Shown: piece by piece, positions 16,534 through 24,180 of the stretch | How positions within the stretch are numbered: the first letter of the stretch is position 1 | Layout of the letters: each line of letters opens with the position of its first letter | Assembly: GCF_928381705.1 (NCBI RefSeq) | Contig: NZ_CAKMSR010000010.1 | Span: forward strand, 1-64,000 | Length of the DNA stretch: 64,000 nt | Source: Rothia nasimurium | GTDB lineage: Bacteria; Actinomycetota; Actinomycetes; Actinomycetales; Micrococcaceae | Direction of reading: 5' to 3' | The notes under the pieces: generated by a model | Told to the model about the DNA's origin: nothing | The model's database searches: none | Seen by the model: only the letters and a program-made list of their open reading frames with translations | Position numbers and translations under genes: made by a program

Positions 16534-17574
16534 CTACTCAGCCACCAGGGTTGAGATGCGGGCGGGGTCTGCCTTCTGGGCAAAGGTTTCGTTGACGATG
16601 CTGCCCAGGGCAGTGTCTACTTCGTCTTGTGAGGCAACGTCGCCGGATTCAACCAGGTAGGGGCCGACCTTCTCCAGTACGGCGAGCTGCTTGTCGCCGG
16701 GTACGTTATCGATGTCGAGGTAGGTGCGGTCCCAGACGACCTGGGCGGTTTCGAGTTCGATGCCGGAGCCGTCCGCCAGGATCTGCACGGCCTCTTCTTC
16801 GTTGGCGAGTGCCCAGTCGCGGGCGTATTCGTAAACGTTAACGATGGTCTGGGCAGCTTCGGGGTCGCTCTCGATGAAATCCTCGGTGGCGTTTAGGAAG
16901 CCGTAGGTGTTGAAGTCGACGTTGCGGTAGAAGAGGGTGTTGCCGTCCTCAATTTCGGCGCTGGCCATGATGGGGTCAAGGCCGCTCCAGGCGTCTACGG
17001 TGCCCTGGTTGAGGGCGGTGCGGCCGTCTGCGTGCTGTAGCTGCTCGATGGTGACCTCATCGGGTGACACACCTGCTTCTTCAAGAGCTTGGAGCAGGAA
17101 GAAGTAGGGGTCGGTGCCCTTGGTGACGGCTACCTTTTTACCGGCCAGGTCTTTCACCGATGAGATACCGGTGTCGGTGCGGGTCACCAGAGCTGACCAC
17201 TCGGGCTGGGAGTAGAGGTCAATCACCTGAATGGGGGAGCCGTTAGAGCGAGCCAGCAGGGCAGCTGAGCCCGCGGTGGAACCCACGTCAATCGCACCGG
17301 AGCGCAGGGCCTCGTTAGCCTTGTTCGAACCGGCTGACTGTACCCATTCGACGTCCTTACCCTGCTCTTGTAGGGCGGTCTCAAGCCAGCCCTTTTCCTT
17401 GATAATCAGGGAGAGCGGGTTGTAGGTGGCGTAGTCGATGGTGACGGTGGTGTCACCCGCTGCGGCAGAAGTATCGGCGGTAGAAGCGTTTTCCCCTGCC
17501 AGGCACCCGGTCAGTAGTAGGGTGCCGGTTGCGAGCAGGGCAGAAGTGGTGGTGAGACGAGAAATGAGTGACAT
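16534..17574 (-). CDS. ssuA: Sulfonate-type ABC transporter substrate-binding lipoprotein
   Basis: A 346-residue lipoprotein with a lipobox ending LLTGC (C24), then a periplasmic-binding fold of the SsuA/NrtA family. Recognisable elements are the TYNPLSLIIKEKGWLE start, GAIDVGSTAGSAALLA and KKVAVTKGTDPYFFLLQALEEAGV. It sits between the ATPase and permease genes. The ligand is inferred as an alkanesulfonate or similar from family and riboswitch context. Confidence 0.92.
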   Translation of the reverse strand: MSLISRLTTTSALLATGTLLLTGCLAGENASTADTSAAAGDTTVTIDYATYNPLSLIIKEKGWLETALQEQGKDVEWVQSAGSNKANEALRSGAIDVGSTAGSAALLARSNGSPIQVIDLYSQPEWSALVTRTDTGISSVKDLAGKKVAVTKGTDPYFFLLQALEEAGVSPDEVTIEQLQHADGRTALNQGTVDAWSGLDPIMASAEIEDGNTLFYRNVDFNTYGFLNATEDFIESDPEAAQTIVNVYEYARDWALANEEEAVQILADGSGIELETAQVVWDRTYLDIDNVPGDKQLAVLEKVGPYLVESGDVASQDEVDTALGSIVNETFAQKADPARISTLVAE

Positions 17575-17582
17575 GTGTGTTC

Positions 17583-18389
17583 CTAGTGTTCTTCAACGCC
17601 GAGTTCGGCCAAAAGTTCTTTGCGCAGGGACGAGAGCGCGGGGTTGCCGCGGTCGCGCGGGCGGTGGTCGGGCACCTCAACAATGCGGGCAATCGTCGCG
17701 GGCGCGGCGGGGTCCGGCTTACCCAGCACAATCACCCGGTCTGAGAGGTAGAGGGCCTCTTCCACATCGTGGGTGACCAGCAGGACGGTGGCCGGGTCGT
17801 GGGCATGAATATCGAGCAGCAAATCCTGCATGTTGATGCGGGTCAGGGCATCAAGGGCGCCGAAGGGCTCATCGAGCAGAAGGACGCCGGGGTTCCGCGC
17901 CAGCGCCCGAGCCAGGGAAGCGCGCTGAGCCATGCCACCGGAAATCTCACGGGGGCGGTGCTGGGCGTAGTCTGCCAGCCCCACGACATCCAGAAGGCGG
18001 GCAACCTGCTCGCGGGCGGCGTCCTTGGGGGTACCCTTGGGCAACCCCAGGGCAACATTCTTCTCAACGGTGCGCCAGGGCAGTAGGCGAGGCTCCTGGA
18101 AACCAATAGCCACACGGGAATCGAGACCCCGTACCGGGCTACCGTCAATCGTGACGGTACCGGCGGTCGCTGCCCCCAGGCCGGCAGCAGCCCGCAAGAG
18201 AGTCGACTTGCCGCAGCCCGAGGAGCCAATAATCGAGATAATCTCACCGGGGTAGGCGGTAAACGACACGTTTTCAAGGACGGTGCGGGTCTCCCCGCGC
18301 TCGCCGATGAAGGTCTTGCCGACGGCATTGAAGTCAATTTCGCAGGCGGTGAGGGTGGTGGGGGTGCGTTCTAGCGTGGGTGCGCTCAT
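17583..18389 (-). CDS. ssuB: Sulfonate-type ABC transporter ATP-binding protein
   Basis: A 268-residue ABC ATPase with Walker A GSSGCGKST, signature ISGGMAQRASLARAL, Walker B LLLDEPFGALDALTR and the THDVEEALYLSDR switch region, matching SsuB/TauB. ATG 18389 is chosen because GGAGAAAG precedes it; the longer open frame extends into a riboswitch and is not coding. It is the first gene of the operon. The ribosome site overlaps the P1 stem of the riboswitch at 18397-18484, so translation should fall when SAM is plentiful. Confidence 0.94.
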   Translation of the reverse strand: MSAPTLERTPTTLTACEIDFNAVGKTFIGERGETRTVLENVSFTAYPGEIISIIGSSGCGKSTLLRAAAGLGAATAGTVTIDGSPVRGLDSRVAIGFQEPRLLPWRTVEKNVALGLPKGTPKDAAREQVARLLDVVGLADYAQHRPREISGGMAQRASLARALARNPGVLLLDEPFGALDALTRINMQDLLLDIHAHDPATVLLVTHDVEEALYLSDRVIVLGKPDPAAPATIARIVEVPDHRPRDRGNPALSSLRKELLAELGVEEH

Positions 18390-18396
18390 GCTTTCT

Positions 18397-18484
18397 CCAT
18401 CGTCTCTTGGCGTTAGCACCGACCCCTGGTGTAGGGAGGTTGCTGCGACGTCGTTGAGCCAAGTCTCTCGGTCGCTCTGGATGG
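18397..18484 (-). promoter_or_regulatory. SAM-I/IV-type riboswitch upstream of ssuB
   Basis: Minus-strand P1 is CCATC/GATGG. The core reads CAGAGCGACCGAGAGACTTG, GCTCAACGACGTCGCAGCAACC in two steps, then GGTGCTAACGCC. P2 GCGAC/GTCGC covaries with the acs copy. P3 is short and P4 appears absent, so the SAM-I/IV variant class fits better than classic SAM-I. GATGGAGAAAG places the ssuB ribosome site on the P1 3' strand. Two TGACGC words lie upstream (18532, 18561). Confidence 0.87.
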
Positions 18485-18684
18485 TTAACGCTTTCAACGC
18501 TAGGGGCGTTTGTTGGAACTGGGCAAGAGTATGACGCGGTATTTCGCCTGGTTACGAGTGTGACGCAGTGGGTGAAACTGACCGGAACTCGCGGCTGAGC
18601 GTAACACTGCTCAACACGTGCCACAATGTGAAACGTAGCCTCAGATGCTTGCCTCTTGGCGGGCTGTGAGGGCTACACTAAATC

Positions 18685-18770
18685 TCAAGATCAAGAGTCC
18701 CAACGTCAAGCTCTGGCTAGTTGGGCGGCAACCCTCTCCCGTAGCGGGGTGCCCCAGATGAGGATCAGGC
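18685..18770 (+). promoter_or_regulatory. SAM-IV riboswitch upstream of the flavin monooxygenase gene
   Basis: P1 involves GATC (18689-18692) with GATC (18763-18766). P2 is CCCAAC/GTTGGG around GTCAAGCTCTGGCTA. The invariant CGGCAACCCTC follows, then P3 CCCGTAGCGGGGTGCCCC and AGATGAG. This order and the wording GTCAAG-GGCAACCCTC-GGGGTGCCCC match the SAM-IV class known from actinobacteria. It is divergent from the ssuB riboswitch across about 200 bases of promoter DNA. A terminator hairpin follows at 18794-18830. Confidence 0.88.
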
Positions 18771-18793
18771 AGTAATGCAAGTACGGCGCAACC

Positions 18794-18830
18794 AGGCGCC
18801 ACCTTCGCGAAGGCTCGGCGCCTTTTACTT
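18794..18830 (+). terminator. Attenuator hairpin of the SAM-IV riboswitch
   Basis: AGGCGCC and CCTTCG pair with CGAAGG and GGCGCCT, followed by TTTACTTTT. It lies between the aptamer and the gene, so it probably acts as the SAM-dependent expression platform. Confidence 0.7.
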
Positions 18831-18898
18831 TTGGGTAAGGACGCCGGTGGCAGCACGGGCGCGAGGGGCCAAGCACCACCTGTGAAAGGGCCCGGTTC

Positions 18899-20365
18899 AT
18901 GACCGAGAAGAAGCGCATCGTCGTCAACGCCTTCGATATGACCACCACTAGCCACCAGAGCTTTGGTTTGTGGCGTCACCCCCGCAACCGTGCGGATGAG
19001 TACAACACCATCAAGTACTGGACCGACCTGGCGAAGGTCTGCGAGAAGGGCCTCTTTGATGCGGTCTTCATTGCGGATGTGGTTGGTGTTTACGACGTCT
19101 ACAAGGATTCAGTAGCCCCCGTACTCAAGGACGGTGCCCAGGTTCCCGTGGGTGACCCCTTCTTGCAGATTTCTGCTATGGCCGCTGTGACCGAGCACCT
19201 GGGCTTTGGCGTGACTGCCGCTGTCACCTACAACCAGCCCTACACCCTGGCCCGTTCCTACTCCACCCTGGATCACCTGACCGGCGGCCGTGTGGGCTTC
19301 AACGTGGTGACCTCTTACCTGCAGTCTGCTGCTGAGAACCAGGGTCTGCCCGGGCAGATTGAGCACGATGAGCGCTACGAGATTGCCGAAGAGTTCCTCG
19401 ATGTCTGTTACAAGCTCTGGGAGGGCTCCTGGGAGGACGGCTCGGTGCCCCGCGACCGCGAAAACGGTATCTTCGCTGACCCCTCGAAGGTGCACCCCAT
19501 CCTGCACAAGGGCAAGTACTTCCAGGTTCCCGGCATCGCCCTGAGTGAGCCTTCCCCCCAGCGCACCCCCGTGATTTTCCAGGCCGGTGCTTCGTCCCGC
19601 GGTCAGGCTTTCTCTGGCCAGCACGCTGAGGCTATCTTTATCACCGCCCTGCGCCCCCACCTGACTAAGGTGTTGACCGAGCGCATCCGTAATGAGGCTG
19701 AGAAGGCTGGCCGTAGGCGCGATGACGTCAAGATCCTGGCCATGCTCTCTGTGGTGGTGGATGAGACCGACGAGAAGGCCCAGGCCAAGTACGCCGAGTA
19801 CCTCAAGTACCAGAACGTTGAGGCTTCTCAGGGCATTATTGGCGGCTGGAGCGGCCTGGATCTGGATCAGTTCGATGAGGATGAGGCCCTCAAGTACGTT
19901 GAGACCGAGTCTATCCAGTCCTTCCTGACCCCCTTCACCCTGCAGGATAAGGAGAAGGAGTGGACCCGCAAGGACATCGCCGAGCACTGCGCCACCGGCG
20001 GTATGGGTGCGGTTCTGGTGGGCTCCCCCCAGACCGTTGCCGATGAGCTGGAGAAGTGGATTGACGAGGGCGGCCTGGACGGCATCAACCTGGCCTACCA
20101 TGTTTCCCCCGGCTCCTTTGAGGACTTCGTTGAGTTCGTCGTCCCCGAGCTGCAGAAGCGCGGCCGCTACCGCACCGCTTATGAGGGTTCCACCCTGCGT
20201 GAGAGCCTCTTTGGTGAGGGCAACAAGTACGTGGACGAGCGCCACCCGGCTGCCAAGTACCGCGGCGCCTACGCGGGCAAGCCCTCCGCTGCCGACACCC
20301 CGGCCCGTGACTTCCTCAAGCTGGCGCTTGAGAACGCTGAGAAGGCTGAGGCCGCAGGCCACTAG
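18899..20365 (+). CDS. Flavin-dependent monooxygenase, NtaA/SnaA/DmoA family
   Basis: A 488-residue bacterial-luciferase-like protein of the NtaA/SnaA/DszA subgroup, which uses FMNH2 from a separate reductase. Visible elements are MTTTSHQSFGLWRHP, the LDHLTGGRVGFNVVTS segment typical of the subgroup (about 122-137), and VIFQAGASSRGQAFSGQHAEAIF. Members attack EDTA, nitrilotriacetate, dibenzothiophene sulfone or dimethyl sulfide. The SAM-IV riboswitch upstream and the adjacent divergent sulfonate importer point to release of sulfite or sulfide from an organosulfur compound. No flavin reductase lies next to it. GAAAGG precedes the ATG at 18899. Confidence 0.9.
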   Translation: MTEKKRIVVNAFDMTTTSHQSFGLWRHPRNRADEYNTIKYWTDLAKVCEKGLFDAVFIADVVGVYDVYKDSVAPVLKDGAQVPVGDPFLQISAMAAVTEHLGFGVTAAVTYNQPYTLARSYSTLDHLTGGRVGFNVVTSYLQSAAENQGLPGQIEHDERYEIAEEFLDVCYKLWEGSWEDGSVPRDRENGIFADPSKVHPILHKGKYFQVPGIALSEPSPQRTPVIFQAGASSRGQAFSGQHAEAIFITALRPHLTKVLTERIRNEAEKAGRRRDDVKILAMLSVVVDETDEKAQAKYAEYLKYQNVEASQGIIGGWSGLDLDQFDEDEALKYVETESIQSFLTPFTLQDKEKEWTRKDIAEHCATGGMGAVLVGSPQTVADELEKWIDEGGLDGINLAYHVSPGSFEDFVEFVVPELQKRGRYRTAYEGSTLRESLFGEGNKYVDERHPAAKYRGAYAGKPSAADTPARDFLKLALENAEKAEAAGH

Positions 20366-20378
20366 GTCTTAGAGCTGT

Positions 20379-20436
20379 AAGGACGCCGCCCCGCACCTTC
20401 CTGCCAACGGGCAGGGGAGTGCAGGGCGGCGTCCTT
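20379..20436 (+). terminator. Long hairpin terminator, dispersed family member
   Basis: AAGGACGCCGCCC pairs with GGGCGGCGTCCTT, with an inner CCTGCC/GGCAGG stem. It lies between two convergent genes. Its sequence resembles the hairpins at 44551-44609 and, in part, 32179-32216. Confidence 0.85.
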
Positions 20437-20460
20437 ATCGTCTTTATGCCGTGCCGACGG

Positions 20461-21960
20461 TTAGAGCAGGGCGCTCCACAGGCGGCATAGGTTTTCGGCA
20501 ACCTTCTGGTGGTTGGGGCGGTTGACCCACTCGTCGTAGCGCAGGCGCTTGCAGCGGGAGATGTAGTCCCGGGCTACGCCTTCGAGTTCCTGCACCATAG
20601 CCTTGCCCACGATAAAAGTGGAGACCTCAAAGTTGAGGGCGAAGGAGCGGGGGTCCATGTTGGATGAGCCGATGAAGGTGATTTCGTCGTCCACAATCAT
20701 GAACTTGGAGTGCAGCACGGTGGGGCCGGGGTACTGCTGAATGTTCACACCCGAGCGGAGCAGCTGCTCGTAGTAGGAGCGCTGCCCCATAATCGGCAGG
20801 AACTGGTCACCCTTCTCGCAGACAATCAGGGTCACGTCGATACCCGAGAGCGCCATGTTGGTTAGGGCCTGCAGCAGGGTTTCTTCGGGCACGAAGTAGG
20901 GGGAGCAGATAATGATGCGTTCTTCTGCGTTGTAAATCAGGTGGTTGATCAGGCGCAGGTTGTTTTCGGTTTCGAAACCGGGGCCAGAAGGCACGATTTG
21001 GGCGAGCGGACGCTGGCCCTCCTGCCCTGCCTCATCGTGGGCTTCGATGTCGGCGTCGATTTCATCGAGCAGGAGTTCCTTGGTTTCGGCATACCAGTCG
21101 GAGACAAAAACCGCGTTGAGCTCGTGCACGACGGGGCCGGTGCAGAAGAAGGAGAGGTCCTTCCACACTAGGCCCTTTTTGATGTTGCCCTTGAGATTGT
21201 AGGTGCTATCGATAGCATTCTGGGAGCCGGAGAAAGCCAGCTCGCCATCGATGACCACAATCTTGCGGTGGTTGCGCAGGTCGGGCCGCTGCCACTGGCC
21301 CTTCCAGGGCTTGAGGGGCAGCATGAGCCGCCAGGGTACCCCTGCATCGTTGAGCTTGCGCTGGAGTTCCTTCCAGCGGGGGTACTTGCGGGACCCGATA
21401 TGGTCGATGAGCACGTGAACCGCTACACCGCGCTGGTGGGCGCGCACCAGGGCATCCCAGAGGGGCTCTGTGGTGCTATCGAGGGCGGTGATGTAGAACT
21501 CGAAGTGAACGTACTTCTTAGCCTGGTCGATTTTCTCGGCGATTTCCTGCAGGGCCGCATTGTTGTCGTGGCGTAGCTCGAAGTCGTTGCCGCCAATCAG
21601 GGGCAGGGCACCGAGCTTGTAGTTGAGGTTAGCTGCCACCCGCGCAGGCTCAGAGAGCTCCGGGTCGCCCAGCACGGCGTCGTCCCCCTCGATGGAGTCC
21701 TTAATAATCTGGTTCATGCTGCGCTGGCGGCTGCGGCGGTGCCGGGGCACCAGGTTGGAACCAAAAATCAAGAAAGCAAACAGGCCCACGAAGGGAATAA
21801 AGAAAATCGCCATCAGCCAGCCGAGCGCGACCACCGGTTTACGGTTGTAGGGCAACCAGAAAATAACGGTGATGCGGATGAGGATATCGATAACGACCAG
21901 GGTTATCGAGAGCCAATCCGGCAGGTTCGTGATATCGAGAAAAGGTAGGCTGAAGTTCAC
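20461..21960 (-). CDS. cls: Cardiolipin synthase
   Basis: A 499-residue phospholipase D superfamily protein. Two N-terminal membrane segments (about 16-37 and 44-68) are followed by two HKD motifs: HRKIVVIDGELAFSGSQN and HSKFMIVDDEITFIGSSN. It condenses two phosphatidylglycerol molecules, or related lipids, into cardiolipin at the membrane. Length and layout match bacterial ClsA-type enzymes. It appears to be monocistronic; the divergent neighbour is a TetR regulator. Confidence 0.93.
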   Translation of the reverse strand: MNFSLPFLDITNLPDWLSITLVVIDILIRITVIFWLPYNRKPVVALGWLMAIFFIPFVGLFAFLIFGSNLVPRHRRSRQRSMNQIIKDSIEGDDAVLGDPELSEPARVAANLNYKLGALPLIGGNDFELRHDNNAALQEIAEKIDQAKKYVHFEFYITALDSTTEPLWDALVRAHQRGVAVHVLIDHIGSRKYPRWKELQRKLNDAGVPWRLMLPLKPWKGQWQRPDLRNHRKIVVIDGELAFSGSQNAIDSTYNLKGNIKKGLVWKDLSFFCTGPVVHELNAVFVSDWYAETKELLLDEIDADIEAHDEAGQEGQRPLAQIVPSGPGFETENNLRLINHLIYNAEERIIICSPYFVPEETLLQALTNMALSGIDVTLIVCEKGDQFLPIMGQRSYYEQLLRSGVNIQQYPGPTVLHSKFMIVDDEITFIGSSNMDPRSFALNFEVSTFIVGKAMVQELEGVARDYISRCKRLRYDEWVNRPNHQKVAENLCRLWSALL

Positions 21961-22101
21961 CTTTCTAAGTCTACCCGGGGTCCGAGTGCGGGGTGGGGCT
22001 TGTCCACATAGTCAGAAAGCTCTCTACGCGCGATGCTCGTACCCTGCCCGTAATATCTCACCTAGCTTAGGTTCTCTGCACCTCTGCAATAGACTGGTGG
22101 T

Positions 22102-22758
22102 GTGAAGAAACCCGAGAAGTCCGTGCGCCAGCAGCGCCGGGAGCGAACCCACACCGCGATTCACGAGGCCGCACTCAAGCTTGTGCTTGAGAAGGGCCTC
22201 AAAGCCACCACTACCGACGAAATCGCTGAAGCTGCCGGGGTCAGCCCCCGCACCCTCTTCAACTATTTCGCCAGTAAAGAGGACGCTGTGCTCGGCCTGC
22301 GCGCCCCCGTCATTACCGATGACATTCTGCAGCGCGATGCTGCCCGCCAGGACCTCTATATTTTTGAGCGCGTCGCCCACCTGATGCTCGACATCATGGT
22401 CGCATCGGTCGACAGCCCCACCTACCCGCAGGTGCGCCCCCTGGTGCAGGAATACCCGGAGCTGCGCTACCGCCTGAAAACCCACCATATCGAGTGTGAA
22501 AAGACCCTGGCTGACCTGCTGCGCACCGTCAACTGGGTGGAGTTCAGCGCGAGCGGACGCCGCGGCCCCTGGCCCTACCTGCCTGAAAGTGAAGCCGGAG
22601 AAGGGGCCTCAGAACCCCGCCTGCGTGCAGCCCTTTGTATCACTTCGGCCCTGCTCCGCTATATGGACTACACTCGCGGTGTGCCCGAGAGCACTGAACG
22701 TGATGAGATAATCCGCGAGGCCGTGCAGACCTTCCGCCACCTGCTGCGCGAGGACTAG
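22102..22758 (+). CDS. TetR family transcriptional regulator
   Basis: A 218-residue regulator with an N-terminal TetR helix-turn-helix: TTTDEIAEAAGVSPRTLFNYF (about 37-57) and the following KED(A)VLG stretch. The C-terminal ligand domain is unspecific. The start is GTG 22102 with little ribosome-site character and a TAGACT-like -10 just upstream, so a leaderless transcript is possible. It may regulate the following dehydrogenase or the divergent cls gene; neither is certain. Confidence 0.85.
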   Translation: MKKPEKSVRQQRRERTHTAIHEAALKLVLEKGLKATTTDEIAEAAGVSPRTLFNYFASKEDAVLGLRAPVITDDILQRDAARQDLYIFERVAHLMLDIMVASVDSPTYPQVRPLVQEYPELRYRLKTHHIECEKTLADLLRTVNWVEFSASGRRGPWPYLPESEAGEGASEPRLRAALCITSALLRYMDYTRGVPESTERDEIIREAVQTFRHLLRED

Positions 22759-22868
22759 CCGCGGCCCGTCCGTCATGCTGCGTCACGGGTAGAAACAGCA
22801 GTGCCCTGCGGGGGTAAAGTGGCTAGTGGGTGCCCCCGCGCCTAACACTTGGAACAAAGGAGTACACC

Positions 22869-23831
22869 ATGAAGATTCTTCTGCCCACATCAATCACCCT
22901 TGACCAGAGCGCCCTGGGCGCTGAAGCCGGCGACGAGCTGGTCAGCTACGACCCCACCGTCAATATCGCCCCCGAACACCACGACGCCGACGTACTGGTG
23001 GCATGGGGGAACACCAATGACCAGCTTAAGGACGCCGCCGCCCACCTTCAGCAGGTAGAGCTGGTCCAGGCGCTGCTGGCAGGCCCCGACCAGGCCCGCG
23101 CCGCGGGCTTCCGCCCCGAGGCCGTCATCGCCTCCGGCAGCGGCCTGCACTCAAAGACCGTTGCCGAACACACTCTAGCCCTGGCCCTGAACTTTGTACG
23201 CTTCCTGCCCACCCTGGCCGAGCACCAGGCACAGAAGAACTGGGCCACCGAACTCGGCGGCCCCCAGGAACTCCACCCCGCCGACCAGGTCACCACCCTG
23301 CTCGGCGCCAAGGTCACCATTTGGGGCTTTGGCTCTATCGGCCAGGCAACCGCCCGCCTCTTCGACGCCTTCGGCGCCGAGGTCACCGGTATCGCCCGCT
23401 CAGCAGGTGAGCGCGCGGGCTTCCCCGTGGTCGCCACCGACGACATCGACTCGGTCCTAGAAACCACCGACATCCTGGTCATGATCCTGCCTAACTCCGA
23501 GGAAACCAAGAACTCCCTCGACGCCGCTCGCCTGGCCAAACTGCCCCAGCGCGCCTACGTCATCAACGTGGGCCGAGGCCCCACCGTCAACGAGGCAGAC
23601 CTGATTGAAGCCCTCAACTCAGGCAGCATCGCCGGCGCCGCCGTCGACGTTGTAGTCGAAGAGCCCCTACCCGCCAGCGACCCCCTGTGGGATGCCAAGA
23701 ACATCATCATCACCCCCCACTCAGCGGGCGGCCGCCCCGTTGAGCCCGAGGCTCTCATCAAGCAGAACCTGCAGGCCCTGCGCGATGCCCGCGCGGGTAA
23801 GGACGCCGACTGGCGCAACAAGATGAATTAG
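22869..23831 (+). CDS. D-isomer-specific 2-hydroxyacid dehydrogenase
   Basis: A 320-residue NAD(P)-dependent dehydrogenase. The Rossmann motif is GFGSIGQATARLFDAFG (about 149-165), INVGRGPTVNEADL contains the catalytic arginine region, and the catalytic glutamate and histidine are in VVVEEPLP and ITPHSAGG. It reduces a 2-oxoacid or oxidises a D-2-hydroxyacid; the substrate cannot be read from the sequence. ATG 22869 follows a perfect AAAGGAG site. The gene is 110 bases downstream of the TetR gene. Confidence 0.9.
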   Translation: MKILLPTSITLDQSALGAEAGDELVSYDPTVNIAPEHHDADVLVAWGNTNDQLKDAAAHLQQVELVQALLAGPDQARAAGFRPEAVIASGSGLHSKTVAEHTLALALNFVRFLPTLAEHQAQKNWATELGGPQELHPADQVTTLLGAKVTIWGFGSIGQATARLFDAFGAEVTGIARSAGERAGFPVVATDDIDSVLETTDILVMILPNSEETKNSLDAARLAKLPQRAYVINVGRGPTVNEADLIEALNSGSIAGAAVDVVVEEPLPASDPLWDAKNIIITPHSAGGRPVEPEALIKQNLQALRDARAGKDADWRNKMN

Positions 23832-23854
23832 AGATTCAGGGTCGGGGTAGGGCG

Positions 23855-24108
23855 AGTAATGCAGTGCCCGTGCTAGCGCCAGCTGACCCTCTCGGGCTCG
23901 CGCTGAGGCGCTCGCCCGATTCACGCCAGCCCCAGCCAGCTGGCTTCTAGCACGGGCACCGCATTACGCCTGTCCCCTCGACATCTTCAAGTATGCGGGC
24001 AAAGCAGGCTCACAGCGAAGCTGTTGGCTCGGGGCTGGCGTGAATCGCCCGTGAGCGCTAGCGAACCGGCGAGAGGGTCGGCAGCGAGCGTGAGCCTGCG
24101 AAGCCCCG
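23855..24108. repeat. Nested inverted-repeat element, noncoding
   Basis: This 250-base stretch has three interlocking inverted repeats. One pairs about 23862-23892 (GTGCCCGTGCTAG) with 23936-23967 (CTAGCACGGGCAC). A second pairs 23886-23938 (GACCCTCTCG and CGATTCACGCCAGCCC) with 24028-24083 (GGGCTGGCGTGAATCG and CGAGAGGGTC). A third pairs 24004-24014 (GCAGGCTCAC) with 24090-24100 (GTGAGCCTGC). No convincing gene is present. It could be a REP/BIME-like or miniature mobile element, or a structured RNA. Confidence 0.75.
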
Positions 24109-24135
24109 CAAAACTTTATTGATCTCTGGGTACAC

Positions 24136-24172
24136 AAAAGGAGCTCCACCAGAATCTGGTGGAGCTCCTTTT
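24136..24172. terminator. Bidirectional intrinsic terminator
   Basis: AAAAGGAGCTCCACCAGA pairs perfectly with TGGTGGAGCTCCTTTT around a short loop, ending the peptide ATPase gene on the minus strand. Confidence 0.93.
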
Positions 24173-24180
24173 AGTTGTCT

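Noticed and set aside
18390-18497. N-terminal extension of SsuB
   Set aside because: This stretch is the SAM-type riboswitch; the true start with a ribosome site is at 18389.
19109-20362. 417-codon minus-strand frame
   Set aside because: It is an antisense shadow of the flavin monooxygenase caused by GC-rich codon bias; its Leu/Gly/Val-rich product has no motif.
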